Assembly: GCA_035934385.1 (NCBI GenBank)
Contig: DASYXY010000030.1
Coordinates: 1-64,000, forward strand
Source: CF-118 sp035934385
GTDB taxonomy: Bacteria; Chloroflexota; Dormibacteria; Dormibacterales; Dormibacteraceae
DNA: 64,000 nt
Reading direction: 5' to 3'
Shown: positions 16,249 to 24,243 of the stretch, one piece after another
Numbering within the stretch: position 1 is the stretch's first letter
Layout: every line of letters starts with the position of its first letter
Position numbers and translations under genes: made by a program
The notes under the pieces: model-generated
What the model was told of the DNA's origin: nothing
Seen by the model: only the letters and a program-made list of their open reading frames with translations
Databases searched by the model: none

Positions 16249-16471
16249 GACCTGCATCGCCTGCAGGCAGGAGGCCGGCAAGGGCGAGCTGGTCCGGCTC
16301 GTGCGCGTGGCGGACGGGTCGGCGGCGGTCGACCGGACCGGACATTTGCCGGGCAGGGGCGCCTATTTGCACCACAATCAGGAGTGCGTCGAAACCGCGC
16401 GCAAGCGCCGCCAGCTGGAGAGGTCGCTGGGCGCCGCGGTGCCGCAGGAGCTCTGGGCCGAACTCGGCTGA
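16220..16471 (+). CDS. ylxR: YlxR-family RNA-binding protein
   Basis: An 83-residue protein (MPKRRHQPVRTCIACRQE) with the DUF448 signature RTCIACR and the GRGAYLH loop. YlxR proteins bind RNA or nucleoid DNA, and some modulate RNase P activity. ATG 16220 gives the family N-terminus. The frame is open further upstream, but that part overlaps nusA and has no similarity to the family. It overlaps nusA by 29 bases and sits 42 bases before infB, the standard position. Confidence 0.9.
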   Translation: MPKRRHQPVRTCIACRQEAGKGELVRLVRVADGSAAVDRTGHLPGRGAYLHHNQECVETARKRRQLERSLGAAVPQELWAELG

Positions 16472-16513
16472 GATTGGTCCCCGGCGGCGTTGGGGATAAT
16501 TAGAGGTTCCTAG

Positions 16514-18496
16514 ATGAAAGCTCACGAACTCGCACGCGAACTCGGCATCAGCCAGAAGGAGCTGGTGAACTTCCTCCAGCAGAGGCGGCTGACCCGCAAC
16601 GCAGCGGCGCCGCTGGCTCCGGGGGCGATCGAGGCCGCCCGCTCGGCTTTCAAGCCGACGTCGGTGGCGGTCAAGATCGAGCCCAACGGTGACCGCAGGG
16701 TAGTTCTGCCGCCGACCCTGACCGTCAAGGACCTCGCCGACAAGCTGTCCGTGAGCCCGGTCGAGGTCATCAAGAAGCTGATGGCCTCCAAGATCCTGGC
16801 GACCATCAACCAGGTCATCGACTACGCCACGGCCGAGATCGTTGCAGACGAGTTCGGTTACACCGTCGATCCCGTGGCCAGCGAGGACGTGATCGCCGTC
16901 GAGTCAGCCGAGGGCGAGGGCGACGTCGTCACCACCTCGCGCGAAGAGCTGTTCTCCCTTGCCAACGAGGACCCCAGCAAGCTCGTCGCCAGGCCGCCGA
17001 TCGTCACCGTGATGGGCCACGTCGACCACGGCAAGACTTCGATTCTCGACTCCATCCGGAAGACACGCGTGGCGGCGGGCGAGGCCGGTGGCATCACCCA
17101 GCGCATCGGCGCCTACCGAATCGAGACCGCGGACGGGCACCCCGTCGTGTTCATCGACACGCCGGGCCATGAGGCGTTCACAGCGATGCGGGCCCGCGGC
17201 GCGCAGGTCACCGACCTGGTGGTGCTCGTGGTCGCCGCTGACGACGGCGTCATGCCGCAGACGGTGGAGGCGATCCAGCACGCGCGGGCCGCGAGGGTGC
17301 CGATCATCGTCGCCATCAACAAGATCGACAAGGACAACGCCAATGTCGACCGCGTGCATCAGGAGCTCGCTGCGCAAGGAATCGTCACGCGCCACTACGG
17401 CGGTGAGTACGAATGCGTGCACCTCAGCGCCCGCACTGGCCAGGGCGTCGAGGACCTGCTGACCACCATCGTCCTGGCCTCCGACATTCTCGAGCTGAAG
17501 GCGAATCCCGACCGCAATGCGATCGGCACGATCGTCGACGCGCACCTCGAGCGAGGTCGAGGCCCGGTGGCCACCGTGCTCGTGCAGGCGGGCACGCTCA
17601 AGGTCGGCGACGACTTCGTGTGCGGCCACATCTACGGGCGCGTGCGCGCCCTGTCGGACGACCGGGGACGAAGCGTCGACCAGGCGCCGCCGGCCACGCC
17701 GGTGGTCGTGTCCGGCATGAGCGAGGTGCCGCAGGCCGGCGACATCTTCCAGGTGGTCGGCTCCGAGAAGGCCGCGCGTCAGATCGCGCTCACCAAGCTC
17801 ATGGAACGCCGCTCGCAGGAAGCTGCGCGCGACGTCGCGCCTCGCATCACGCTCGAAGAGCTCGCCCGCCGCGCCAAGGAAGGCGAGGTCAAGGAGCTCA
17901 GCCTCGTCGTCAAGGCCGACGCCCAGGGGACGCTCGAGGCGCTCCTTGCCGCGCTGCAAAAGATCGAAGACCCGGTGGTGGCGATCAAGGTCGTCGGGCA
18001 GGGCGTGGGTCAGGTCAGCGACTCGGACCTGCTGCTCGCCGGCGTCTCGAACGCGATCATCGTCTGCTTCAACCTCAAGGCCACGCCCGCGTCGCAGGCG
18101 GCGGCGGAGAAGGCGAAGGTCGAGGTCCGCTATTACGACGTCATCTACAAGCTGACCGAGGACGTCGAGCGGGCCGCGAAGGGCCTCCGCGAGCCAACCT
18201 ACCGGCAGATCCGCGAGGGCAGGGTCGAGGTGATCACGCCGATCAAGATCCCACGCCTCGGGATCATCGCCGGCAGCCGCGTTCTCGAGGGCAAGGTCAG
18301 CCGAGGCGGCTGGGTAAAGCTGTTCCGCGCGAAGGAGCTCCTTCACGAGGGCAGGATCAGCTCGCTCAAGCACTTCAAAGAAGATGTCCGCGAGATGCCG
18401 GCGGGGCAGGAGTGCGGCATCGGGCTCGAAGGCTTCGAGGCCTTCACGGCGGGGGACACGATGGAGACTTATCGCCTCGAGCGCGAAGAAATCTAG
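16514..18496 (+). CDS. infB: Translation initiation factor IF-2
   Basis: GTPase that places initiator tRNA on the 30S subunit and joins subunits. At 660 residues it is a short form. It has two IF2-N modules (MKAHELARELGISQKELVNF; then LTVKDLADKLSVSPVEVIKK), a G-domain with GHVDHGKTS near residue 167, DTPGHEAFTAMRARGA and NKID, then domains II-IV, with FNLKATPASQAAAEKAKVEVRYY in domain III. AGAGG 7 nt before ATG serves as ribosome-binding site. A GATAAT at 16495-16500 may be a -10 element. Confidence 0.97.
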   Translation: MKAHELARELGISQKELVNFLQQRRLTRNAAAPLAPGAIEAARSAFKPTSVAVKIEPNGDRRVVLPPTLTVKDLADKLSVSPVEVIKKLMASKILATINQVIDYATAEIVADEFGYTVDPVASEDVIAVESAEGEGDVVTTSREELFSLANEDPSKLVARPPIVTVMGHVDHGKTSILDSIRKTRVAAGEAGGITQRIGAYRIETADGHPVVFIDTPGHEAFTAMRARGAQVTDLVVLVVAADDGVMPQTVEAIQHARAARVPIIVAINKIDKDNANVDRVHQELAAQGIVTRHYGGEYECVHLSARTGQGVEDLLTTIVLASDILELKANPDRNAIGTIVDAHLERGRGPVATVLVQAGTLKVGDDFVCGHIYGRVRALSDDRGRSVDQAPPATPVVVSGMSEVPQAGDIFQVVGSEKAARQIALTKLMERRSQEAARDVAPRITLEELARRAKEGEVKELSLVVKADAQGTLEALLAALQKIEDPVVAIKVVGQGVGQVSDSDLLLAGVSNAIIVCFNLKATPASQAAAEKAKVEVRYYDVIYKLTEDVERAAKGLREPTYRQIREGRVEVITPIKIPRLGIIAGSRVLEGKVSRGGWVKLFRAKELLHEGRISSLKHFKEDVREMPAGQECGIGLEGFEAFTAGDTMETYRLEREEI

Positions 18497-18524
18497 TCTC
18501 GTATTGACGCTATCGGAGGCTGCG

Positions 18525-18953
18525 ATGACCAGCTACCGCACCGACCAGGTCGGCGAGCAGGTGCGTGAGGAGATCATGTCGATCATCAGGCGCGACCTGA
18601 AGGATCCTCGCATCGGCTTCGTCAGCATCACCGCGGTCCGCATGTCGCCGGACCTTCGGCAGGCGCGCGTCCGCGTCAGCGTGCTTGGTGATCCGGACCA
18701 GAAGAAGGCGTCGCTGCAGGGTTTGATCTCGGCCAAGGGCCTCATCCGTCACGAGCTGGGGCGGCGGCTCGAGAACCTGAAGTTCTCGCCAGAGCTGCGA
18801 TTCGAGCTGGACCCGTCGATCGAGTACAGCGCCCACATCAACGAGCTGCTCAAGGCAGTCCTACCCGCGACTGAGGGTTCGGATCCGGGGTCCCCACGAA
18901 ATCTCGGCGGAGCCTCCGATTTCGTGGGGGACTCTGAGGGGGAGCAGACATAG
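18525..18953 (+). CDS. rbfA: Ribosome-binding factor A, with a repeat-encoded C-terminal tail
   Basis: Late 30S maturation factor with a KH-like fold. MTSYRTDQVGEQVREEIMSI and LKDPRIGFVSITAVRMSPDL are the family hallmarks. ATG 18525 has GGAGG 5 nt upstream. The protein is 142 residues, about 20-25 longer than typical. The extra tail (from about residue 118, rich in Gly, Ser and Asp) is encoded by a perfect 12-bp inverted repeat, which suggests that a repeat element extended the gene. The TAG stop overlaps the proposed ATA start of nrnA. Confidence 0.94.
   Translation: MTSYRTDQVGEQVREEIMSIIRRDLKDPRIGFVSITAVRMSPDLRQARVRVSVLGDPDQKKASLQGLISAKGLIRHELGRRLENLKFSPELRFELDPSIEYSAHINELLKAVLPATEGSDPGSPRNLGGASDFVGDSEGEQT
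18887..18929 (-). repeat. Hairpin repeat unit (copy 1), inside the end of rbfA
   Basis: Bases 18892-18903 (CCCCACGAAATC) are exactly complementary to 18918-18929, with a 14-base loop. Read on the reverse strand, the unit is CCCC-arm, loop, arm-GGGG, then A and CCCC (the GGGGTCCCC at 18887-18895 on the forward strand). The same layout occurs at 32745-32793 and 41718-41743. Confidence 0.6.
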
Positions 18954-19954
18954 CCACCGCCCAGAGCGAGACCGGCGGTCTCTACGACCAGATCAAGGAG
19001 CTCATCGACTCCAACGACGAGATCCTGATCTTCGGCCACAAGGACGCCGACGGCGACACGCTGGGCTGCAGCCTCGCTTTCGCGGAGGCGCTGCGCACCG
19101 CGGGCAAGCACGTATGGGTGCTCATCCCGCACCCGCTCCCCGACATGTACTCGTTCCTACCGGGATTCGACGACATCCACGAGGGCCCGCCGAGCGGTGT
19201 CGAGCCGCAGCTCGTTTTCTTCTTCGACTCCGGGAACCTGGAGCGCTCCGGCTCCACCGTAAAGCACATCGCCTCGAAGGCGACCATCGTCAACATCGAC
19301 CATCACCCGTCGAACTCGCGCTTCGGCGACGTCAACGTCATCGATCCCGACGCTTCGGCGGTCGGGCAGATGGTGATGGACATGCTCGACCACTACGGCT
19401 ACCGGATCACTCCGACGATCGCGACCAACCTCTACGTCGCGCTCCTCACCGACACCGGCGGCTTCCGTCACGAGAACACAACGGTGCGCGCGCTCGAGGA
19501 CGCGGCGCGGCTCGCTAGCCTCGGTGCCGACCCCGGCCACATCGCGACCATGGTCTACAAGATGCGGCCCGAGACGACCCTCAAGCTGAGCGGCATGGCC
19601 CTCGCCACGATGCGAGTCGAGATGCACGGCCGGCTGGCATGGGCCAAGGTGACGCGGCGCATGCTGCGCGAGGCGAACGCGGTCATGGCTGAGTCCGAAG
19701 GCATCATCGACACGCTCAACTCGATCGCCGGCCTGGAGCTCGCGATTCTATTCAAAGAGGTGCAGAGCGACCTGACAAAGATCAGCGTGCGCAGTCGCGG
19801 CGCGGTCGACGCCGCGGCGATGTGCGCGCTGTTTGGAGGCGGAGGACACATCCGCGCCGCGGGCGCCGAGATCGACAAGTCCATGGACGAAACGGTGAAG
19901 GTCGTTCTGGCCACGGCCAAGGAGGCGATCCTTGCCGCCTCAGTCAAGGCCTGA
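18950..19954 (+). CDS. nrnA: DHH-family oligoribonuclease/pAp phosphatase (NrnA-like), probable AUA start
   Basis: Predicted to hydrolyse nano-RNAs and 3'-phosphoadenosine 5'-phosphate. About 334 residues: DHH motif I ILIFGHKDADGDTLG, VNIDHHPSN, LLTDTGGFRHENT, and the DHHA1 motif FGGGGHIRAAGAE at the C-terminus. The first ATG/GTG/TTG in frame (19118) lies downstream of motif I and would inactivate the enzyme, and a stop at 18935 closes the frame upstream. The remaining candidate is ATA at 18950, overlapping the rbfA TAG as ATAG and 5 nt after AGGGGGAG. The protein is certain; the start is inferred. rbfA-nrnA-truB-ribF is a conserved order. Confidence 0.92.
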   Translation: MATAQSETGGLYDQIKELIDSNDEILIFGHKDADGDTLGCSLAFAEALRTAGKHVWVLIPHPLPDMYSFLPGFDDIHEGPPSGVEPQLVFFFDSGNLERSGSTVKHIASKATIVNIDHHPSNSRFGDVNVIDPDASAVGQMVMDMLDHYGYRITPTIATNLYVALLTDTGGFRHENTTVRALEDAARLASLGADPGHIATMVYKMRPETTLKLSGMALATMRVEMHGRLAWAKVTRRMLREANAVMAESEGIIDTLNSIAGLELAILFKEVQSDLTKISVRSRGAVDAAAMCALFGGGGHIRAAGAEIDKSMDETVKVVLATAKEAILAASVKA

Positions 19955-20840
19955 ACGCTTCGCCTCGGGGGTCCTCAACGTCGACAAGGCCGCCGGTGAG
20001 ACTTCCTTTTCGGTGGTGCGGCACCTTCGCCGGCTGACAGGCGCCCACCGTGTCGGTCATGCCGGCACCCTCGATCCGCTCGCCACGGGCGTGCTCCCGA
20101 TCCTCTTCGAGTCGGCCACGCGTCTTGCCGATTTCGCGCTGCAGCTGCCGAAGACATACGTCGCCGACATCCATTTCGGCTTCACCACCGCGACCGACGA
20201 CGCCGAGAGTGAGCGTCGGGCCGTGGGTGACGCAAGCATGCTCTCGGAAGTCGACGTCGAGAAAGGCCTGTCCGCGTTTTGCGGACGCATCATGCAGGAG
20301 CCGCCCGCCTTCTCGGCCGTGAAGGTCGAGGGCCGGCGCGCGTACAAGCTTGCTCGGCGAGGCGAGGAGCCGAAACCGAAGGCGCGCGAGGTCGAAGTGT
20401 ATGAGGCGAACCTGCTGGCCTTCACGCCAGGGTCGGAGCCGGTGGCTCGCGTCCAGATCCGCTGCGGAAGCGGTACCTATCTCCGGTCAATCGCCCGTGA
20501 CCTGGGCCGCATGCTCGGAGTGGGAGGCTATCTCGGTCGCCTGGTACGCACTGCGTACGGTCCGCTCGAGATCTCAGCGTCCGTGAGGCTCGACGCCCTC
20601 GGCGGCGCGGAGGATGTGCGCGATCGACTCTTGCCGGCCGAGGTCATACTGCCCGAGATGCAGCCGGTGCGGTTGAACGTCGAGCAGGAGGCGATGGTTC
20701 GACAGGGCCGCGCGGTGCGCGTGCTGCCCGAACCCGGCCCGGGCCGCCTGCGCGCCCACGATGCAGGCGGACGGCTGATCGCTCTCGGCCACACCGATCC
20801 GTTGCGGCGCACCTTCGTGCCGGAAAAGGTGTTGTCCTGA
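19932..20840 (+). CDS. truB: tRNA pseudouridine-55 synthase TruB
   Basis: Makes pseudouridine 55 in the T-loop of tRNAs. Of 302 residues, GVLNVDKAAGETSFSVV, the catalytic-Asp motif HAGTLDPLATGVLP and KTYVADIHFG are the hallmarks. YKLARRGEEPKPKAREVEV and GTYLRSIARDLGR continue the catalytic domain, and a PUA-like C-terminus follows. TTG 19932 overlaps nrnA by 23 bases, with GGAGG 6 nt upstream. The TGA stop overlaps the ribF start. Confidence 0.95.
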   Translation: MPPQSRPERFASGVLNVDKAAGETSFSVVRHLRRLTGAHRVGHAGTLDPLATGVLPILFESATRLADFALQLPKTYVADIHFGFTTATDDAESERRAVGDASMLSEVDVEKGLSAFCGRIMQEPPAFSAVKVEGRRAYKLARRGEEPKPKAREVEVYEANLLAFTPGSEPVARVQIRCGSGTYLRSIARDLGRMLGVGGYLGRLVRTAYGPLEISASVRLDALGGAEDVRDRLLPAEVILPEMQPVRLNVEQEAMVRQGRAVRVLPEPGPGRLRAHDAGGRLIALGHTDPLRRTFVPEKVLS

Positions 20841-21742
20841 AGACACATCTCGGGCTGCCGGTCAGCCACATCGGTCCGGTCACGATCACAGTCGGCAGCT
20901 TCGACGGCGTGCACCTCGGACACGCCGATGTCATCCGCCGCCTGGTCGCCGCCGCTGTGGACTCTGCCGCCGCTCCCGCGCTCGTCACGTTCGAGCCGCA
21001 TCCGCGCTGCGTGCTCGACCCCGCGAACTGTCCCCAGTCGATCACCACGCTGCAGGAGAAGCTGGCGCTCCTCGAGGCAGCCGGCATCGAGCATGCGATT
21101 GTTCTGCGATTCGACCGTGCGCTTGCGAGCCTGAGCCCTCAGGAGTTCGTCGACATGCTCGGCTCGCGCATGGAGATCAAGCGTTGGGTGATCGGCTTCG
21201 ACTTCGCTTTTGGCAATCAGCGCAAGGGCAACGCGGGATGGCTGCGGGAGCACGGTCATGACGTGGACGTCGTTCCGCCTTTCGCGTTCGAAGAAAAGGC
21301 TCTGCACAGCTCTGATATCAGGCGTCTCATCAACACGGGCGATGTGCATGAAGCCAACCGGTTGCTCGGCCGTGAGTACGCGATGGCCGGACCCGTCGAG
21401 GCCGGCGATCGCGTAGGACGGCGCCTCGGCTTTCCGACCGCCAACATCGCTGTCGAGCCGAACAAGCTGATCCCGGCCCTGGGTGCCTACGCGGGCCGGG
21501 CGGTCACGGATGGAAAGGAATTCGTCGCCGCGCTCTCGGTAGGGTACCGGCCGACCTTTGGCGGGACGCAGCTCCGAGTTGAGGCCTTCCTTCTCGATTT
21601 CGAAGGCGACCTCTATCAGCGCCGCCTCGAGCTGCGTTTTATCCACTACTTGCACCCGGACATCAGGTTCGACAGCCCCTCGGAGCTGGTGGTGCAGCTC
21701 AAGCGCGACGTGGCCGAAACCCGTCGGATCGTTCGTCAGTGA
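20837..21742 (+). CDS. ribF: Bifunctional riboflavin kinase/FAD synthetase RibF, probable CUG start
   Basis: Converts riboflavin to FMN and FAD. The N-terminal adenylyltransferase domain has TVGSFDGVHLGHADVIRRL. The C-terminal kinase has GRRLGFPTANIAVEPNKLIPALGAYAG. The only ordinary start (GTG 20909) falls inside the FDGVHLGH motif. Upstream, the frame reads CTG AAG ACA CAT CTC GGG from 20837, with CTG overlapping the truB stop (CTGA) and AAAGG about 7 nt before. That gives about 301 residues, the normal length. The TGA stop overlaps the next gene as GTGA. Confidence 0.93.
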   Translation: MKTHLGLPVSHIGPVTITVGSFDGVHLGHADVIRRLVAAAVDSAAAPALVTFEPHPRCVLDPANCPQSITTLQEKLALLEAAGIEHAIVLRFDRALASLSPQEFVDMLGSRMEIKRWVIGFDFAFGNQRKGNAGWLREHGHDVDVVPPFAFEEKALHSSDIRRLINTGDVHEANRLLGREYAMAGPVEAGDRVGRRLGFPTANIAVEPNKLIPALGAYAGRAVTDGKEFVAALSVGYRPTFGGTQLRVEAFLLDFEGDLYQRRLELRFIHYLHPDIRFDSPSELVVQLKRDVAETRRIVRQ

Positions 21743-22869
21743 CGGCGGTCGCCGTCATCGGCGGCGGCATCGCCGGTTACTGCGCAGCGCTTGGGGCTCG
21801 ACGTGAGGGGGCGGACGTGACGGTGATAGCGAAGGCGCCGGGCGCAACCGCCCTGTACGCGGGCGCGATGGAGGTCGTGGACGACCTCGAAGCATTGCTC
21901 AAGAGCGAACCGCATCATCCGTTCAGCCGCCTGGGCATGGACCTTGTGCGGTTGAGCACGGAGCTCGACACGGCAGTGCCTGCGCTTCTGCTCGCGCTCG
22001 AAAAAGACGGCTTGAAGATCGAAGGTGGCTGGCGCTCGCGAGAGGCCTACGCCGACATCCACGGCCTCGCTCGTCCCGCCAACCTCGTTCCAGCCACGGT
22101 CGCCGGTGGTGAGCTGAAGGGCCTTGTGGGCCGGCGCGTCACCGTGGTCGGCGTGCGCGAGGTGGGGGACTACGACGCGGCCTCGACCGCCGAGGCCATG
22201 AAGGAGCTGCACCACGTGGAAGCGGTTCCGGAAGAGGTCTCGATTGCCGATCTGCCTGCAGGCGCGGCGCTCACCGACCTGTACGGCCGGCGCGCGCCCG
22301 CGGTCACCAACGCGCGGGCGCTGGTCGCCTATCCGCCTGGTTTCACGAACCTGCCCGACGGCGGTTTCGAGCTTCTCGCCTCGCCGCCGTCGCCTCACGG
22401 CTGGCGCCTGCAGCAGGCGATCGGACTGGGCTCTGTGCGCGCCGAAGTCACCGACCTCCAGGTCGAGGGGGCGCGGGTCGTTGCGGCGAAGGCAGGTGAA
22501 AGAGCATTTCGCGCCGAAGCGTTCGTGCTCGCGACGGGCCACTACATCGGGGGCGGCCTGCGCAAGGACGGAGCCACGTCGGAGCCCCTGCTCGACCTCG
22601 GCGTCTTCCACGATGGCCGAGCTGTCGCGACACTCGGCGGGCGCCTCGAGCACATCGACTATCTGGAACCCGCCCAGGAGTTTAGGTCGGGGCTGGCCAC
22701 CGACGACCGACTGCGGCCGCTGGACGAGGGTGGACGGGCGCCGTTCGAGAACCTCTTCGCCGCGGGATCGGTGCTGGGTGGCTACGACTACGCAGGTCCG
22801 TGCGGCTTCGGCGTGCCGATCCTGACGGGCTGGCTGGCCGGGCGGTTCGCCGCGCGTCACGCGCGCTAA
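21739..22869 (+). CDS. glpB: GlpB-like FAD protein, anaerobic glycerol-3-phosphate dehydrogenase subunit B
   Basis: A 376-residue flavoprotein starting with a dinucleotide-binding fold (VAVIGGGIAGYCAALGARREG). YAGAMEVVDDL, VTNARALVAYPPGF and the C-terminal FAAGSVLGGYDYAGPCGFGVPILTG are typical of GlpB, which works with GlpA and GlpC to oxidise glycerol 3-phosphate to DHAP. No glpA or glpC is in the window. It is coupled to ribF (GTGA) and lies 6 bases before an AGPS-like oxidase and a lipid kinase. It may have been recruited to a glycerolipid task. Confidence 0.75.
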   Translation: MTAVAVIGGGIAGYCAALGARREGADVTVIAKAPGATALYAGAMEVVDDLEALLKSEPHHPFSRLGMDLVRLSTELDTAVPALLLALEKDGLKIEGGWRSREAYADIHGLARPANLVPATVAGGELKGLVGRRVTVVGVREVGDYDAASTAEAMKELHHVEAVPEEVSIADLPAGAALTDLYGRRAPAVTNARALVAYPPGFTNLPDGGFELLASPPSPHGWRLQQAIGLGSVRAEVTDLQVEGARVVAAKAGERAFRAEAFVLATGHYIGGGLRKDGATSEPLLDLGVFHDGRAVATLGGRLEHIDYLEPAQEFRSGLATDDRLRPLDEGGRAPFENLFAAGSVLGGYDYAGPCGFGVPILTGWLAGRFAARHAR

Positions 22870-22875
22870 AGCCCG

Positions 22876-24237
22876 ATGAGGCCCGAGCTCGAAAAGATCG
22901 TGGGCGCCGCCGCCGTCGATGAGCGACCCGTGCGCGACCTGTGGCCCGCCGCGACGATGGCCGAACGCGCCGGCCAGGCGCCCGACCGCATCGTTGTGGT
23001 GCGACCGTCGGGTCGCGAGCAGCTCGCCGCCGTCCTGCGCTGGGCCACCGCCAATGCCGTGATCGTCACCCCGCTCGGGGGCGGCAGCGGCGTTTGCGGC
23101 GCGCTGGCGCCGAAGCGCGGCGAGCTGGTGCTCGACATGGCAGGATTCGATCGCATCTTCGAAATCGATGAGGTGAACCTCACATGCCGGGTCGAGGCCG
23201 GCGTCAACGGACTGGCCCTGGAGAAGAAGCTCAACGAGAAAGGCCTGACGCTCGGCCACTACCCGAGCTCGCTGCCCGGCACGACGATCGGAGGCCTGGT
23301 GTCGACCCGGTCGTCGGGCCAGGAGTCAAGCCGCTACGGGAGCATCGAGGACATGGTCCTCGGCCTCGCGGTCGTGCTTCCGGACGGCACGTTTGCGGCG
23401 CCGCGACCGGGCCCGCGGTCGGCGGTCGGCCCCGCGTTGCACGAGCTGTGGCTCGGCGCGGAAGGAGCCCTCGGGGTCGTGCTCGGCGCGGTGCTCCGCG
23501 TCCATCGGCTGCCTGCGTCGGTCGTCGGCCGCGGGTACACGTTCGGCCGGTTGAGTGACGGCCTCGACGCCATGCGGCGGGTGATGCAGTCAGGCATCCG
23601 GCCGCTCGTGATGCGGCTGTACGACCACGAGGACGCGGTGTTCAGCCGCTTCGAGGTCAGCGGCGACCAGTGCGTGCTCGTGATCGCGACCGCGGGTGAG
23701 GAAGAGATCGCTAGGGCCGAGGCTAGCGTCGTCAAGCGATTGACGGCAGGTGCTCAAGACCTGGGCGAAGAGCCGTGGCTTCGGTGGCAGGCGAACCGCT
23801 TCGGCCTGTCGGCCGAATGGCTGAAGGGAATCCTGAAACCGGCGGGTTCGTACGTGGACACGATCGAGCTGGCGGCGCCCTGGACTGTGCTGCCTAAGCT
23901 GCACGAGCGTGTGAAAACCGCAATAGCGGTCGGGGGACTGGCGTTATGCCATTTCAGCCACGCTTATGAGCAAGGCTGCTGCGCCTACTTCTCATTTGCA
24001 GGCGCAGCGGAGAGAGAGGAAGAGGCGCGCGCGGATTACAACCGCGCGTGGGAGGGAGCGATGAGCGCTGCGCTCGAGCTGGGGGCGACCATCAGCCATC
24101 ACCACGGCACGGGCCAGGCGCGGGCGCGCTGGGTGGCCGACGAGATGGGCGGTTGGATGCGCGTCTGGCGCTCCGTCCGCGAAAGCCTCGACCCGGCGGG
24201 CATCATGAACCCGAACGCGATGGGAGGGAGGCGGTAA
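22876..24237 (+). CDS. FAD-linked oxidase, alkyl-DHAP synthase (AGPS)-like
   Basis: A 453-residue protein of the VAO/PCMH flavoprotein family. The FAD-binding domain shows VIVTPLGGGSGVCG, then SSLPGTTIGGLVSTRSSGQ and RYGSIEDMVLGLAVVLPDG. The C-terminal part has CHFSHAYEQGCCAYFSF, ISHHHGTGQARARW and DPAGIMNPNA. The His-rich SHHHG motif is characteristic of alkyldihydroxyacetonephosphate synthases, which make the ether bond of ether lipids. Glycolate-oxidase-like enzymes share the fold. Placement between GlpB and a lipid kinase favours a glycerolipid substrate. Substrate not proven. Confidence 0.8.
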   Translation: MRPELEKIVGAAAVDERPVRDLWPAATMAERAGQAPDRIVVVRPSGREQLAAVLRWATANAVIVTPLGGGSGVCGALAPKRGELVLDMAGFDRIFEIDEVNLTCRVEAGVNGLALEKKLNEKGLTLGHYPSSLPGTTIGGLVSTRSSGQESSRYGSIEDMVLGLAVVLPDGTFAAPRPGPRSAVGPALHELWLGAEGALGVVLGAVLRVHRLPASVVGRGYTFGRLSDGLDAMRRVMQSGIRPLVMRLYDHEDAVFSRFEVSGDQCVLVIATAGEEEIARAEASVVKRLTAGAQDLGEEPWLRWQANRFGLSAEWLKGILKPAGSYVDTIELAAPWTVLPKLHERVKTAIAVGGLALCHFSHAYEQGCCAYFSFAGAAEREEEARADYNRAWEGAMSAALELGATISHHHGTGQARARWVADEMGGWMRVWRSVRESLDPAGIMNPNAMGGRR

Positions 24238-24243
24238 GAAGAG

